Shown piece by piece: positions 13,991 through 27,800 of a stretch of 64,000 bases of DNA. The stretch lies in assembly GCA_020205615.1 (NCBI GenBank), contig CM035167.1, positions 137,716,568 to 137,780,567 of the forward strand, written 5' to 3'. A program made the position numbers and the translations under genes. Numbering within the stretch: position 1 is the first letter of the stretch; each line of letters starts with the position of its first letter. The notes under the pieces were generated by a model. That model was given only the letters and a program-made list of their open reading frames with translations. It did no database searches and had not been told where the DNA came from. This stretch comes from Panax quinquefolius (lineage: Eukaryota > Streptophyta > Magnoliopsida > Apiales > Araliaceae).

Positions 13991-14124
13991 TAATTGACGT
14001 ATAACAAATTATCCTATCTTACGACCGATAAAATAGCCACATAAACTTGGGTAGGTCAATACTAGCGAAGGTATTCCCGTCTCTCCCTCTAGTACTATTC
14101 TCACATCTTAGCGAGGGATCATAT

Positions 14125-14142
14125 CCTAAGCTACGATACCAA
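14125..14142 (-). other. Primer-binding site, tRNA-iMet type
   Basis: On the minus strand, a few bases past the end of the 5' LTR, the sequence reads TTGGTATCGTAGCTTAGG. It resembles the complement of the 3' end of plant initiator tRNA-Met (TGGTATCAGAGCC). The position is right for a primer-binding site and fixes the orientation of the family B element. Confidence 0.65.
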
Positions 14143-14147
14143 GCTTG

Positions 14148-16810
14148 TGGCGCCCCCAAAATTAGTATACATCACCCATCTTGGGTGTAACATACGTGAT
14201 GCAATTTAAATCTGACTTATTAACATAAGCGTATTAGGTATGCAATCGGACGTAAAGCGTGAGTTTAAATACAATATAAATATCTACTAGATATTATCTG
14301 AAACTCAAAAAAAAGTCCTCATTACAATTATTATCACCTTATTTCACGAATAGTGAGGACTACTAATCTTATCTTGAGGACCATCACTCGTTTCCCAGGC
14401 TTCGTCCCGCTATATTATCATTTCACAAGAAAACGGTGAAAGAAAGGGTGAGCTCGACTAGCCCGATGAAATATTATGACTAAGATAATGCGGAATAAAT
14501 TATCAATAGTCTTGATAATATTAAGCGATAAAATACAATGAACAACCGGTTTAAGCTGCGGTGAAATATCACGATCCATTAAAAGAGTCAGTAGAAAATA
14601 AAATCTACTATCTTTTAGGTTTTAAAGGTTTTCATCAACATTATAGGCGAGAGACTCGACTTTAATAAATATTCACATCATTGAATCACCCACACTTTTC
14701 GGCGAGGATATTCTTTAGTATCACGACCACAATTATTCATGCACTACGTGCGAGAATATTTGTGTATTCATTAATAGTCGTGATCGTGCCAACAAGCGTC
14801 CATCGATACTTTACGACCCTTTGAGGATTTTTATCACATCATTTGTAACATTACGGTTAAGCGATTACATAGAATAGTCTGCAGTCGTAATCATACCAAG
14901 TCCATCTATACTTCTGAGGCCACGAGATGACTTTCAAAAAATATAAACATGAGGATGATGACAATGATATAAAAATTGATAAAACAAGTTCAAAATTATT
15001 TTATCCGGGAATTATTAACGTCAAATTATCGACGTAATCTTTGCTTTGTAGAGTAAAATTCAAGAATGATCGAAAGAATATTTCCGTGAAAGATCTTTGG
15101 ATGAAGCATGAAATATCGAGGATATTCTACTAATTTCATGGAGTATAGAAATCAAAGTTTTAACTTATTTGGGTATAATAAAGAATGGAATAACAAAAGA
15201 AATCACCGTAAATGCGATGAAGCCGCGTAGACGAGGTTATTCAGCGAATAATAAATAACGGAACGGGTCGGTGAAATTCACGCAAGCGGGATGTTCAACG
15301 AAATAATAAAGATGGAACGGATCCGGTGTAAAACACGCGAATAGGATATTCAGCAGAAATAATAAAAGGCGGAACCGGTCGATTGTAAAACCCTTGAGCA
15401 GGATGTTCCAGCCAGAGAATAATAAAAAAAGCGGAACCGGTCGGTGTAAAACCTTGCAGAGCGGGATGTTCAATAATAATAATAAAAGCGGAACCGAGGT
15501 CAGGTGTAAAAAAACACCAGAGAGCAGGATGTTCAGCGAGAATAATAGAAGAATGTCACCAGTATAGGGTAAACCACTTATCTGAGGTTATTCAATAGAA
15601 TAATAAGCGATGGAATAACAACGATTCTCTTCATGAATAAGAAAGAATAACACCCCTTACATTTGGTAGGAGATTGAATCTTTGCGGCGGTGTAGTAACA
15701 AAATAAATACTCTTCTTCTCTTTATTCTCTATACTTTCTCTCTTTCTCTCTATACTTTCTCTCTATATAAGCTTGAATGAATTAAATGAAAATAATGAAG
15801 CCCTAGGCCTCTATTTATAGAAGATTTCTAGCTTAGCACTTGATGTGAAAAGCGCGAGTGGCTTGCGACTAATGATGTGAAAGAAAAAAGTGGTTTGGCC
15901 TTTGTAATGTGAAGCGACAAGTGGTTCGGCGCTTGTAATGTGAAGCGACAAGTGGTTAGACGTCGGTAAAGGTAATTACTATTATGCGAAGGTAAATACT
16001 ATTGTGCGAAGGTAAATACTATTCTGAGGGTAATTCTTATTGGCGAAGGTAAATCTTATTCTGAGGATAATTACTATTGGCGAAGGTAAATACTATTCAC
16101 TGAGGGTAATTACTATTATGCGAAGGTAAATCTTTTCAAGAGGTAATTACTATTGTGAAGGTAAATACTAAATTCTTATTGTGAAGGTAAATCTTATTGA
16201 AGAGACTCTTAGATGATGACATATAGGCCCCCCATAAAATAATCAAACTTACCCTTTTCATCAACACATATTTAATCTTTGATAATTATTAATCATTTTA
16301 TAACTTGTGCGTCTCAATTATTGATTTAATCTTATAACATATTATCTGAGATGATCTTGTGACATAATTGAATCGATAATATAAGAGATATGATCGTGAT
16401 TCTTTGTATGCATAATTGAGCGTAAATTGAGTGACTTCTCACGTAAGCATCGATAATCAATCTGGTGTCTTCTTATCACGACCCGCAGCGTATTCTTTGT
16501 ACTTTTACCACCGGGTAGTTCAGCGGTTTTAACGGTAACACCTCTGTAGTTATTTTATAAAATATTTTTGTCGTTTTCTCGATCAAAAATAATAATGTTG
16601 TAGAGGTCCACGATGATTGAGCCATTATGCGAATATTCCACTAACAAAAGAATATTCCCAGATGAAGCGAATATTTTATAACAACTTGCGTACTTTGCAA
16701 AATTTATAAATATTACCCTGACTATAACATTATATCAAATTTATTCCAAATAATAATATTCAAAAATAATATTTATAGAAAATTATTCATCTTTATTTAT
16801 AAAATTCGAC
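14148..16810 (-). mobile_element. Gypsy LTR, family B (5' LTR)
   Basis: Minus-strand LTR ending GGGGGCGCCA at 14148, beside the primer-binding site. Its start, near 16810, has lost the canonical TGTAAGAC: the homologous ATAAATAAAG is present, then the match fades into TCGAATT. Length is about 2.66 kb. It has the same two minisatellites as its sister LTR (15235-15600 and 15965-16195) and the motif TTTATAGA near 15815, the likely TATA region on the minus strand. Confidence 0.8.
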
Positions 16811-19560
16811 TGTGGGCTAGAGTCATGGATCATAGAGATGGTGGTTTGTGGGAGAAAAATAAAGTTGGTTTGCATTTGGTTCATGAATTCTGAAATTTTG
16901 GGATTACTGGAAATTGATTGACTGAATTAAGAATCACGTCCAACCATCGAGGGAATTCATAGAATTGACTAAATGATGATGATGGCAAGTGATTAACTCT
17001 GAAGTGAGTAAGGATAGATTGTACCTCAAGTTTATCCTTTGAGGAAGAGTTGTTGGTAAGCAATTTCTTGGCAAAATTGAAACTCCCTGGAAATCCATGA
17101 GCCAATACTAAGATGGCTGGATACTCTTTGAAACTCCAGAACATGTGATCCCAACAGTTTAGTATTTGGGCTTGATGATATAGCATCATGGGTAGGTATG
17201 AGAACATCGATTGTGAGATAGCTTATACCCGTCTACTGCCACACCCGATGATCTTGGTCATCATCGTCATCTTCCTCTTCTGTCTGTAGTTGGAGGACTC
17301 CATTATCTCGATGGGCTCTTGATGATCGCATGCGATTCCTTTTCATTTACGGCGAGGACATCCTCTTACGCCGTGGAGATATCTTGAGGCTCCCCATCAG
17401 CTTGATCATCTTACGGTAAGCTTCATAAACTCCCCTCGATTGGAGCATCTTCTTGAGTTTTGGTATTTCCCCCTCGTGGTGTATTCTTTATCATGAGAAT
17501 TTGAGGGGATCTCCCCCTCTAATTTGGAGCATTGTCCTCTTGACTTGCTCTACGGATATTTCCATCTTAGCAACCGTACTCTTTGCTTCCTTCTTGACAC
17601 TTTTCATTTCAAGAATGTACTTCTTAACAGGTTTCTCTTTGATTTGCTAGGTTTAGCCACGAGTTCGAGGACTTTTTGAATCTCGGTGTTGTCCTTTTCT
17701 TGACCACTATGCTTGAGCGGCTACCTCCTTGCACGCCATGCTTGATGCAGTCTCTACGAATAGTAGAGACTCTCTGAATAATAGGTGGTGATGGCCTTTT
17801 GGACTTATAGCCAGAGCTTTGTTTTTCTTGAGGATCGGGATATGGTATCCACAGTCCTCATACATTTCATCTTATTCTTGCTTTCTCCTTAGCATCCTCG
17901 AGTCTCTATGTCGGAGGACTCTACTGGTATATCGATAGTAGATCCTTGAGGCTCTTCCACTGTCTGCCATAACTTTCTCTTGTCCTTGCTTTTTTAGTAA
18001 GGACATGGGGTTCTTCTTTGTTGATTTCTTCTTCTTCTTCTTGATCTCACGACCACGGACGTGTTTCTGGAAAGCTTGAGTTCTTGGATCCCAGGTTCTT
18101 CCTTTGGATTACGTCAATCATTCGAACATACTTCACTGGATTCCTCTTCCATTTTTAAATAGGCTACTTTGGGTCATTCGCCTATTTGGGTTGATAGCTT
18201 CTCCTTCTTCATCCCAATTTTGTCTTGAGTGGGGCTGTAGAATCTTTGCTTATGAATCTCCATATAGCATCTTACGAGGGCTTTTGATTTCTTAGAGTTG
18301 AGTAACCACTTTCCGATCCATTGAACAATAGGGCTCTATAGTTGAGTTGTATACCATAATACCGCAGTAGTCGAGAGCTTAAGTTGTGCGTCGTTAATTT
18401 GAGTCATGTATCTGAGCTCTTCGCGGCATATACATTTCCCAATAATATCGACCCGAAATTACATACCTCGTAGGAACTCCTTCTTCTTGTACCCTTTCAG
18501 GAGGGGTTTTCTTGTGATGCGTTCTTCTTAGTCCTCTTTGGAAATCTACATGTTGTCTATGTTGGATGCCCTTCATTTTGAGACCTGGGGTAAGATTGAT
18601 GTCTTACGCCTTCGGTCGATTTCCTCTTCCCTTACTCTTGTAGTGATGGTGTCTTTTTTAGCACCACCATGTTGTAGAAATCTTTCACGGTTTGGGATAT
18701 GTCAGTGTCTGCTTAAAGCCTCTTGAGACACACCTTCTTGATGGCCTTGATCTTGTGAAATTTAGGTGGAGGTGACTTTTGTAGCGTCAAAGCAGTCGCA
18801 ACTTTGAGATAACCTTTGGATAGCGCCCATTGATTTTCTAGCTGGAAGTGTGATTACATTAGAGCTTTCTTGAGTTAGGGTTTTTTGCTTTGAGAGAGGG
18901 ATGGGAGATAGATAATCTTTTGAACTTCAAATTTCAAAATTACGATTTCAATTTGTACTGTAACTTCCCTCTCTCCTTTTTTACTTAGTGGGACAGGTGT
19001 CGACTTTTACTTGGCTCTACGATTTTGTCAGTTAAGGATTGTACTAATTTGCCTTTGGCTCCTTAAGAGCTGAGGTGTCCTTAGGGAGGACTACGATCGT
19101 TGAGGTAGTTCAGTGATCGTTGAGTGCTTTTCCTTTGTCGAGTCTGAGCTACGATCGTCGAGTTTGTTCATCAGTTGAGTCGTATACGATCTCGATCGTT
19201 GAGTCATCCATCATTCGTGGGGTTTGTCTTCTGATCGTCGAGTCATCACGAACAGCTTGTGATGAGTTTTGATAAAGCATTCTTTTAAAGCTGACTCGGG
19301 AAGGGCGACCTCTTGGAATGAGTCGAGGGTTAAGTTTGTTCTGAGGCCAACTTATCGGAAGGGATTGCTTTGTTTTGAAGCTTATCATCATCACGGGGTT
19401 TTTTCTTGCTTTGTTGATGAAGCTTTTGTAAATCCGTTGAGTCTGCGCTCTACGATGGTTGAGTCTTAACTTCTGATCATTGAGGTGGTTTGTCTCTCAT
19501 TTCTACGATCGTGGACTTCCTGATTATGTCTACGATTTTGAGTTCGACCTTTGTATACGT
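16811..19560 (-). pseudogene. Extra 3' region of copia element (possible env-like ORF)
   Basis: It lies between the copia RNase H and the 3' LTR on the minus strand, where Sireviruses often carry an additional, sometimes env-like, ORF. The minus-strand frames show broken stretches rich in Lys, Glu and Arg (for example KYILEMKSVKKEAKSTVAKM, about 17555-17625). A cleaner 108-codon frame at 16881-17207 has no family I recognise. Degenerate palindromic repeats of CTACGATCGTTGAG fill 19080-19560. Assigning the whole stretch to the copia element rests on order and orientation, not on a recognised domain. Confidence 0.45.
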
Positions 19561-21303
19561 TATGGTTAGCACATCTAGAGCATATATTTTATGGTTGAAG
19601 ATTTAGCATGCCTAGCTCACTTATTAACTTATTAAATCTGGATTCATCTAGAGGTTTTGTAAAAACATCGACAAGTTGATTTTGATGAGGATATATTGTA
19701 AAGATATAGTTCCATTTTGCACATGATCTCTAATGAGTGATACCTTATTTCAATATGCTTGGTTCTAGAATGCATAACGAGTTATGAGTTATTGTTATGG
19801 CAGCATTGTGTTATCATAGTGAATGGGAATAGATTTGAAGTCGAACCCGTAGTCATTTGCTGATTTTTTCATCAATAGGATCTGACCCTGGCCCATTGCG
19901 GTAACAATGTATTAAACCTGCCGGTTGAAGTGAACCACGAGTTTTTGCTTTTTGCTAAACCGGGACAACAAAGTCATTTCCTAGCAATTGGCCGGTGTCC
20001 TTTGGTACTCTTTCTATCTATTTTGCATCTGAAAAATCGGCATCTGTGTATCTGTTAGTTCGAATGAGGATTCCTTGGGGTACGAAAGCCCCAGTAAGGT
20101 GTACCCTTGAGATACACGAAGATCATCTTCTGACGGAATAAATGTGACTCTTTAGGGTTAGCTTTGAAATCTAACATATGCATATTACAAACATTATATG
20201 CAGTCTCTCTTGGCGGTTAGGTATAAAGAGAACTATCGTACCTACGTATTGAGTTATATCGATTACTTTTACCATTTTCATCTTTATCGAAGCTTGGATG
20301 CACGAGGAGCAATTGGCGTTTTTCATGGGAGAGGCGATTCCATACCATACTTCTTGAGTAAGTCTTTGATGTACTTGGCTTGGTTTATAAAAATTCCTTC
20401 ATCGATGCAACTTTCTTGCAGGTCGAGGAAGAAATTGACTCACCCGTCGTACTTTCATTTCAAACTTACTCTGCATCGACTTAGAGAATCTCTTGCATAA
20501 CTTTTAGGTCGGTAGAACCAAAAATAATATTATCAACATATATTTGAACTAATAAGACCTTGTCTTTATGCTTTCTAAGAAACATTGTGGTATCTACTCT
20601 CTACCTCTAGTAAACCGTTTTCAATTAAGAAGTTAGTCGGTGTTTATTACCATGTTACAGGTGTTTTTTGTTTAAGACCATATAAGGCTTTGTCTAATCT
20701 ATAAACATAATTTGAGCGAGATGGATTGATGAAACACGGGTTGCTCTACATAGACTTCTTCTTGAAGTTCTCCGTTTAGGAATGCACTTTTGACATCCAT
20801 CCCCGAAAGACTTTGAACTTCGTATGACGCAACAAAGACAAGAAAGATTACGATGGCTTCAGGTCGTGGCGGTGCAAATGTCTCATCGTAGTCGATGCCT
20901 TCTTCTTGAGAATAGCCCTTTGCCACTAATCTTGCCTTGTTCTTGGTTATAACTCATCCTCATCCATTTGTTTACGATGACCCACTTGGTTCAATAGCGG
21001 GATGACTCTTTGGTCTTGGAACGATCTCCATCTTTTAACCGTTCAAATTGGTTGAGTTCTTCTGCATGGCTTCTATCCAGTGGAGTCTTCCATAGCATCC
21101 TCTATCTTCTTTGGTTACATTTTGTGATAGGAAGCTTAGATAAAAACATTCATTTTAGTGGCAATTCTTGTTTTGACTCTGCTTTTCGGATCTCCGATAG
21201 TTAGATCCACAGGTGTGATCTACAACCCATCTGTTCTGGGTTGGGACATCCCATCTGAGCCTTCTTGTCTTAAGTCTTGAAGATCTATTTCTTCTTCTTG
21301 GTG
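19561..21303 (-). pseudogene. Ty1/copia pol remnant (RT and RNase H)
   Basis: Minus-strand copia polyprotein. Near 20950-21110 is the stretch before RT (EAMQKELNQFERLKDG). At 20699-20926 is the strongest block: [19 protein letters not shown], then [20 protein letters not shown], both diagnostic of copia RT. The region around 19980-20060 carries a DRKSTKGH-like block after RT. RNase H is at about 19600-19830 (degenerate DNT, then VDVFTKPLDESRFN in corrected frame). Multiple stops and frameshifts are present. The integrase and gag parts would lie upstream, in or beyond the 100-N gap. Confidence 0.85.
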
Positions 21304-21403
21304 NNNNNNNNNNNNNNNNNNNNNNNNNNNNNNNNNNNNNNNNNNNNNNNNNNNNNNNNNNNNNNNNNNNNNNNNNNNNNNNNNNNNNNNNNNNNNNNNN
21401 NNN
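21304..21403. other. Assembly gap (100 N)
   Basis: Exactly 100 N, the conventional placeholder for a gap of unknown size. The copia element on the left has no continuation on the right, so missing sequence or a scaffold join sits here. Confidence 0.98.
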
Positions 21404-21803
21404 TTTATAATTTCCCTAATTAATATTTAGGCAGATACATATACATGAATACGCATGCATACATACAACCTGAAATTTGTAAGTATGAGTCATGGCTAAC
21501 TAACCGATACGGTGATGGGGCTTCAGACCGGCCATATATATCCATCCTCTTTGAGAAAATCTCTATGTACTTTGAAATGTCGATTGGGTCATTTATTAAA
21601 TTAGAGCAACTGCACAGTAAGCAACTGCAAAATAACAAAATTCTCAAAAGTTAAATGCAGCCTATATATTATATACACACAATAAATATAAAAGAAATGT
21701 ACTCGAGGGTTTCGAGTTCAAACAATTTCGGCAGCAAAGAACTACTTGGAGAGAAGAAACCTCTGAAAACGAAGAAAACTTTTTCTAAAGGTAGAATTTC
21801 AAC
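21404..21803. other. Unassigned sequence beside the gap
   Basis: Not copia-like. A minus-strand open frame at 21420-21647 (75 codons) has no family I recognise, and its plus-strand overlap is equally open, so coding status is undecided. It ends at the CACTA terminus. Confidence 0.4.
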
Positions 21804-22584
21804 CACTACAAGAAAACCGTCTATTTCCGACTGACGTATCATCGACGGATTAAATTCGGTCGAAATAGGATTATGTCCGAGGGAATAATGTGTCGGATAT
21901 AAGTCCCTCGGAAATACATTAATTAGGACGGAATTCAGTCGAACTTAGTCCTCCCGGTTGGAGCCAAGTTTGGCGCCATCGCTAAAAATAATTTCGACAA
22001 AAAACATTAATTTCGAGACTTTTCATTTAACTTAAACTATTTTCGAGAGATATATGTCCGACGGACATTCCATCGGAGATAAATATAAAACCTTTCACCT
22101 TCGCCTTTTTCATTTCAGACGCTTGCTTTTATTTCTCTCTCACTCTTCCTCGATCTCATCCTCACCGCCCCACCTCTCTCATTCTCTCTCTGGCCCTCAA
22201 TCGATCTCCTTCCTCTCATCCTTCCCTTCCCCACACCGGGTCCCCCTAGTACTCTCATTCCCTCTCTCATTCTCCCCACCCCACCCATCCAACCACCGCC
22301 ATGGGTCCCCCACGCCACCACCCCTTTTCCCTACCACCGTCGACGTCACCTCTCTTCACCACTGCACTTTCATTCACCGCCCCACAATTCCACACCCACA
22401 CATCACGCTATGACTCCCTTACGTAATCGACGCCGACGACGCTGCTTGCGCCGGTTGGACTCTATTTTCTCCTTCTCTCCTTTAACCGATTTTCAAACTA
22501 GCTAAGGCCTAAGGTTAGTAATGGTTTATTTGTATAATTAGGTATAATTTTCTACTTGAATATTGTATATATTACATGAAATTG

Positions 22585-22637
<53 letters not shown>

Positions 22638-22979
22638 ATGATAATTACTACTACTATATATATTTCATTCATTCTTTGAAATTGGGACTTAAGTGTTCTC
22701 ATTAAATGGGTTATTTGTGTTCTAAGAAATGGGTTATATCTATTTTTATTCTCATTGAAATTATAAGGGTTATTATTTGTGTTAATTGCTAACTGCTCGA
22801 AAATTGGGTTCTTAGAAATTGTGTTATGCCTAATCATATGCAAATCGTCATGCAAATTGGGATTAGAACATGTTGCGCCTTCTATTTAGTATATAAGATC
22901 CGTAAATGTTTCAATCTTGATATAGTTGTTATTAATCTTGATATATTTGTTATTTACTGTTGAATTTATGATGAAATTA
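21804..22979 (+). mobile_element. CACTA (En/Spm) element, 5' end and leader
   Basis: It starts CACTACAAGAAAAC at 21804, the terminal inverted repeat motif of plant CACTA elements. It is followed by about 270 bp of subterminal sequence with recurring CCGACGG/TCGGA words (for example 21826-22080), as expected for TNPA-type binding repeats. A pyrimidine-rich leader follows at 22085-22440, then AT-rich sequence with a (TA)n tract. A matching 3' terminus (CTTGTAGTG) was not found. The transposase at 32.1-33.9 kb, in the same orientation, is the likely partner once the inserted gypsy sequence is removed. Confidence 0.75.
22589..22635. repeat. (TA)n microsatellite
   Basis: About 23 perfect TA units, in the CACTA leader region. 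Confidence 0.95.
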
Positions 22980-24703
22980 TGATGCCCCCAAAATTAGGTA
23001 TACATCACCCATCTTGGGTCGCCAGATACATAGTATGTAATTCAAATACAACTTATTAATACAACTGTTGTGGTACAATACGACAAAACATAAACTGTGA
23101 GTTTGAATACAAATATTGTCTACTAGAGATTATACAAACTCAAAAGGAGTCCTCATTACAATTATTATCACACTATTTCACGTAATAGTAAGGACTACTA
23201 ATGCTATCCTCTCGACCATTACTCTGCTTCTCAGGCTCGTCCCAATTATATTCTCATTTCACGAAGAAACGGTGAAAGAAAGGTGAGCTCAACTAGCCCA
23301 AGAAGAAATATTATGACTAAGATAATGCGTAATAAATTATCATTAGCCTTCAACAATGTTAAACCGATAAAATATAATAAACATCAAGTTTAATCTGCAG
23401 CTGAACCAAAGAATCCATTAAAAGAGTCAAGTAGAAAATAAAATCTACTATCTTTATGATTTAAAAGGTTTTCATCATCACCATTATATTTGAGACTCGC
23501 TACTAATAAATATTCCACATCATCAATCACCCCGCACTACTGGCTAAGGATATTCTTTAGTATCACGACCATAATTATCCATGCACTACGGGCAAGAATA
23601 TTTGTGTATTCATTAATGGTCATGATCATGCCAACAATCATCCAACAATGCACTACGGGCCAACGAGGATTTTACCACATCATTTGTAACATTACGATCA
23701 TGATTACATAATCAATAATCCCAGTCATAATCATACCAAGTCCATCCATGCTTTACAGCCACGTATTTACTTTCAAAAAATATATAAACATGAGGATGAT
23801 GACAATGATATAAGAATTCATAAAACAAGTTCAAGAATTAAGTTATTCAGAACTAATAACATCCAAGCTGTCAAACACGATCTTCGCTTTGTAGAGTAAA
23901 ATTCAAGAATACTTAGAAGAATATTTCCATGAAAGGATCTTGGATGAAGCGCTTGAATATCGAGGATATTCCACTAATTTCATGGAGTATAGAAGTCAAA
24001 GTTTTAACCAACCGAGTATAATAAAGAATAGAATAACAAAAGAAATCACCATACATGCGATAGACCTTGCGCAAAAAGTTATTCCAATGTAATAATAAAT
24101 AATCTAACCCAGTCCCAGAAACGCATGCACGTGATATTCCAATGAATAATAAAGAATGGAACCAGTCCGGCAGAAAAACACGCATGTAATGTTCCAATGT
24201 AATAATAATAAAGATGAAATCCGTCCTGTGTAAAACACATGCATGTGGGATGTTCCAATGAATAATGTGAAGAATCGCAAGAATTCATCGTAGCAATAAT
24301 TGAGTATAAATGAGTGACTTCTCACGTAAGATCAATAATCAATATCGTATGCTACTTGTGCGAACCATGCGCCATTCATCGTACTTTTACTACTAGATGG
24401 TAGTTCAACGCTTTAACAGTAACACCTCCGTAGTTATTTTATAGAAAGATAATTTTGTCGTTTTCTAACTACTACAATACTTCCGCTAATGGGGTCCACC
24501 AATGATTGAGCCGTCGTATTTAATATTCTTCCGACAAAAAAAATATTCCCCACCAAACGAATATTTTATAACAACTTGCTTACTTTTGCAAAATTTATAA
24601 ATATTACCCACAACTATAACATTATATCAAATTTATTCCATAATATTCAAAAATAATATTTATAGAAAATTCATCTTTATTTATAAAAGTTGGTGTCTTC
24701 TGA
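22980..24703 (-). mobile_element. Gypsy LTR, family B (internally deleted)
   Basis: The minus-strand LTR end (TGATGCCCCCAAAATTAGG on +) is at 22980. Its U3 start is near 24703. At about 1.72 kb it is about 0.8 kb shorter than the copy at 28313-30846. The missing part includes the 23-bp minisatellite, and only three to four of the 58-bp units remain (24060-24270). It faces the plus-strand internal region that follows, so the two LTRs around 24.9-28.3 kb are inverted. Confidence 0.8.
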
Positions 24704-24860
24704 AATTCTCTCGAGAATTATGAAATTGCAGACTTGTATGTATTGTATTAGTAATTAGTTTCCCAATACTAATAAATCATAAACTAAGTGCCATTTACTT
24801 AGTTTCTTACTACTAAAATTCAAAACCTAGAAGGCTGAGGAGAGCATTTGTTGTGACCTC
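24704..24860. other. Junction spacer
   Basis: Short AT-rich spacer between the inverted LTR and the plus-strand gypsy body. It contains CATAAACTAAGTGCCA and ACTTAGTTT, matching the tandem repeat unit at 30847-31140 on the other side of the gypsy block. Confidence 0.55.
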
Positions 24861-27800
24861 CCAAAGAGCAAGGAATCCGAATGAGGTCATCACGTGTAAA
24901 CTTATCATAAACTCTAATGAAGTCTATACTTTATTTGATACCCGGTTCTACCCATTCTTTTATTTCTCCTACTTGCGCATCGATTAAATTTGACTCTGAG
25001 AAATTAGACTTTGACTTATCTGTGGAAACTCCGTTGGGAGAAACCTTCATTACATCCACTCGTTTATAAGTCTTGTTTGGTTCAAATCAGTACTTCACAT
25101 TACACGTCGATCTTATTTCATTAAAATACTTGCATTTGACGTGATTCTGTGGATTGATTGGTTAACTACTTATCATGCAAAATTTGATTGTTTTCGTAAG
25201 GTTGTTAGCTTTCATATTCCTAATCAACCTATTATGCAATTCAAACGACCAAACCATTAAAATCAATCACTACTATCTCAAGCCATAAAGCTATTCGTTT
25301 ATTGAAAAAGCGGATGTCAAGCTTTCTTAGCTCATGTCACGATTTAAATAAAAATAAATCGCTTTTAAACGATATTCCTATTGTTAATAAATTTCTGACG
25401 TATTCCCAAAGAACTTCCTCGCCTACCCCTGAGGCGTGAAATCAAATTTTGTATCGACCTTGAACCCAGACAAAACCTATTTCCAAAGCCCCATATCGAA
25501 TGGCTCTATTGAACTTCGTGGAGTTAAAGACCCAACCGCAGGAATTGTTAGACATTGGCTTTATTCGTCCCTAGTACTTCTCCTTGGGGCTCTCGTGTCT
25601 ATTCGTGAAGAAGAAAGATGGGAGTATCGACTTTGTATTGATTATCGGGAGTTGAATCACGTCACCATCAAAAATAGGTATCCATTGCCACGTATTGATG
25701 ACCTGTTTGACCAACAGAAGGAGCCAAATTCTTTCAAAGATTGATCTTCGTTCCGGATATCACCAATTGAAGATTAGAATCACCACATTCCAAAGACGGC
25801 TTTGTAAACTGATGACGGGGCATTATGAATTCTAGTCATGTCCTTTGGATTGACTAATGCTCCTCGCCGCTTTCATGGATATGATGAACCGAGTATTCAA
25901 GGAATATTTAGATCACTTTGTGGTCGTCTTTATTGATGACATCCTTATTTATTCCAAAAGCCGTGAAGATCATGAGCAACACTTGAGGTCGACACTCCAA
26001 AAGCTTCGTGAATATAAGCTTTATGCCAAGTTGAAGAAATGCGAGTTCGGCAAGAAGTAGCATTCCTCGGGCACGTGGTATCAAGTCATGGAATATCATG
26101 CTGACCAAAGAAAGATTGAAGCTATTCAAAGTGGGAACAACCTAAATCGATGATCAAGAACGTAGCTTTCTCGGTTTAAATTGGTTATTATCGGAGATTC
26201 GTGGAAGGATTTTCTCGAATCGCTATTCCATCGACTCAAATTGACTTCGGAAGATACAAAGTTCGGTTGGAGCGAAGAATGTGAGAAGAGTTTTCAAGAA
26301 CTTAAGAGGAGACTTATTTCAAAGACTGCTCGACAATACCATCCGCTCTGAGGGATTTGTCATCTACGATGATGCTTCGGCAAAGGGTCGGGATGTGTTC
26401 TTACGCAACATGGAAAGTTATAGTTTATGCCTCATGACAACTCAAAGAATATGAGAGGAATTATCCTACTCATGATCTGTAGAGTTACAAATGTTATCTT
26501 CTTGCACTTAAAATGTGGAGGCATTACTTGTATGGGGAGAAAGTGGAGATCTTTACGGATCATAAAAGCCTCAAATATTTCTTCACTCAAAAGGAACTCA
26601 ACACGCGACAACGACGTTGGCTTGAATCTGTTGAAAGATTATGATCATACCATCCAATACCATCCTGGAAAAGCAAACGTAGTGGTGACGATTGAGTAGG
26701 AAATCATATGCAATCAAGTGCGATATTGTCAACGAAAAGCCCATTTTGTGTGACTTGCAAAGGATGGAGATAGAATTAAAGACTCTGTGGACGCGCGTGA
26801 TGACAAATGAGTATACGAGTAGAGAACCGACTTTTAATTGATAAAGTTAAAGTCGCTGCTCGACCTGAGGACACTGGAGGCGATGCGTATGAGGAAGAAA
26901 GTCTGAAGGTCTTATCTGCGAAGCAAGAATCGATGAAGAAGGAATACTTGAGTCAACTCTGCACTTTGTGTTCTAACGACCACGATTTAAAGTATAATAT
27001 CATGATGGAGGCGCACAACACACCATTTGCAATCCATCTCGGAGTACCAAAATGTATCATGATATTCGCCATACATTTTGGTGGAGCAATATGAAGAGAG
27101 AGATAGCTTTTGCTTATCTCAAGGTGTCTAACTTGTCAACGAGTTAAAGCGAGAGCATCAAGTACCAAAAGGTCCATTGCAAACCACTTGAAATTCCGTA
27201 ATGGAAGTGGGAGCACATTACCATGGATTTCATTATCGGTCTTCCTAAGGTTTCTCAAGGCATTGATGCGATTTGGGTCATTGTTGATAGATCGACCAAG
27301 TCCGCTCATTTCTTACCGATCTGAGAAACTTATACACTTGAACGTCTTGCTCAGATGTACATAAACGAGATTGTAAGATCGCGTGGTATCTGCAGATCCA
27401 TAGTTTCGATCGAGACCCAAGATTCACTTCACGATTTTGGGTTAGTTTGCAAAAAGCTATGGGCACAGACTTCACGATTTAGCTTTCGGATATCATCCCT
27501 CGATCGATTTTGACAATGGAGAGGACTATTCAAACTCTCAAGATCTATTAAGACTCGCGGTCCTTGATTTCAAGGGGAGTTGGGACAAGTTCTTACCATC
27601 GGTGGAGTTTTCCTACAACAACGCTTATCAAGCAAATATCGGCATGGCTCCATTCAAGCATTGTATGGAAGAAAGTGTCGCTTCAAAGACTTTGGGATGA
27701 GGTGGGTGAAGCAACGTTGTTGGGGCCGGAGTTGATACGTATGACTCACGGAAAAGATTCAAATGATCCGGCAAACGATATAAAACCTCACAAAATCGAC

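Noticed and set aside
22115..22321. Minus-strand Gly/Arg-rich ORF
   Set aside because: Shadow of the pyrimidine-rich leader on the other strand.
22054..22413. 119-codon ORF rich in Ser, Pro and His
   Set aside because: It translates a pyrimidine-rich CACTA leader; composition is explained by CT-rich DNA and no domain is seen.
22538..22855. 105-codon minus-strand ORF with Ile-Tyr repeat
   Set aside because: Read-through of the (TA)n microsatellite at 22589-22635.
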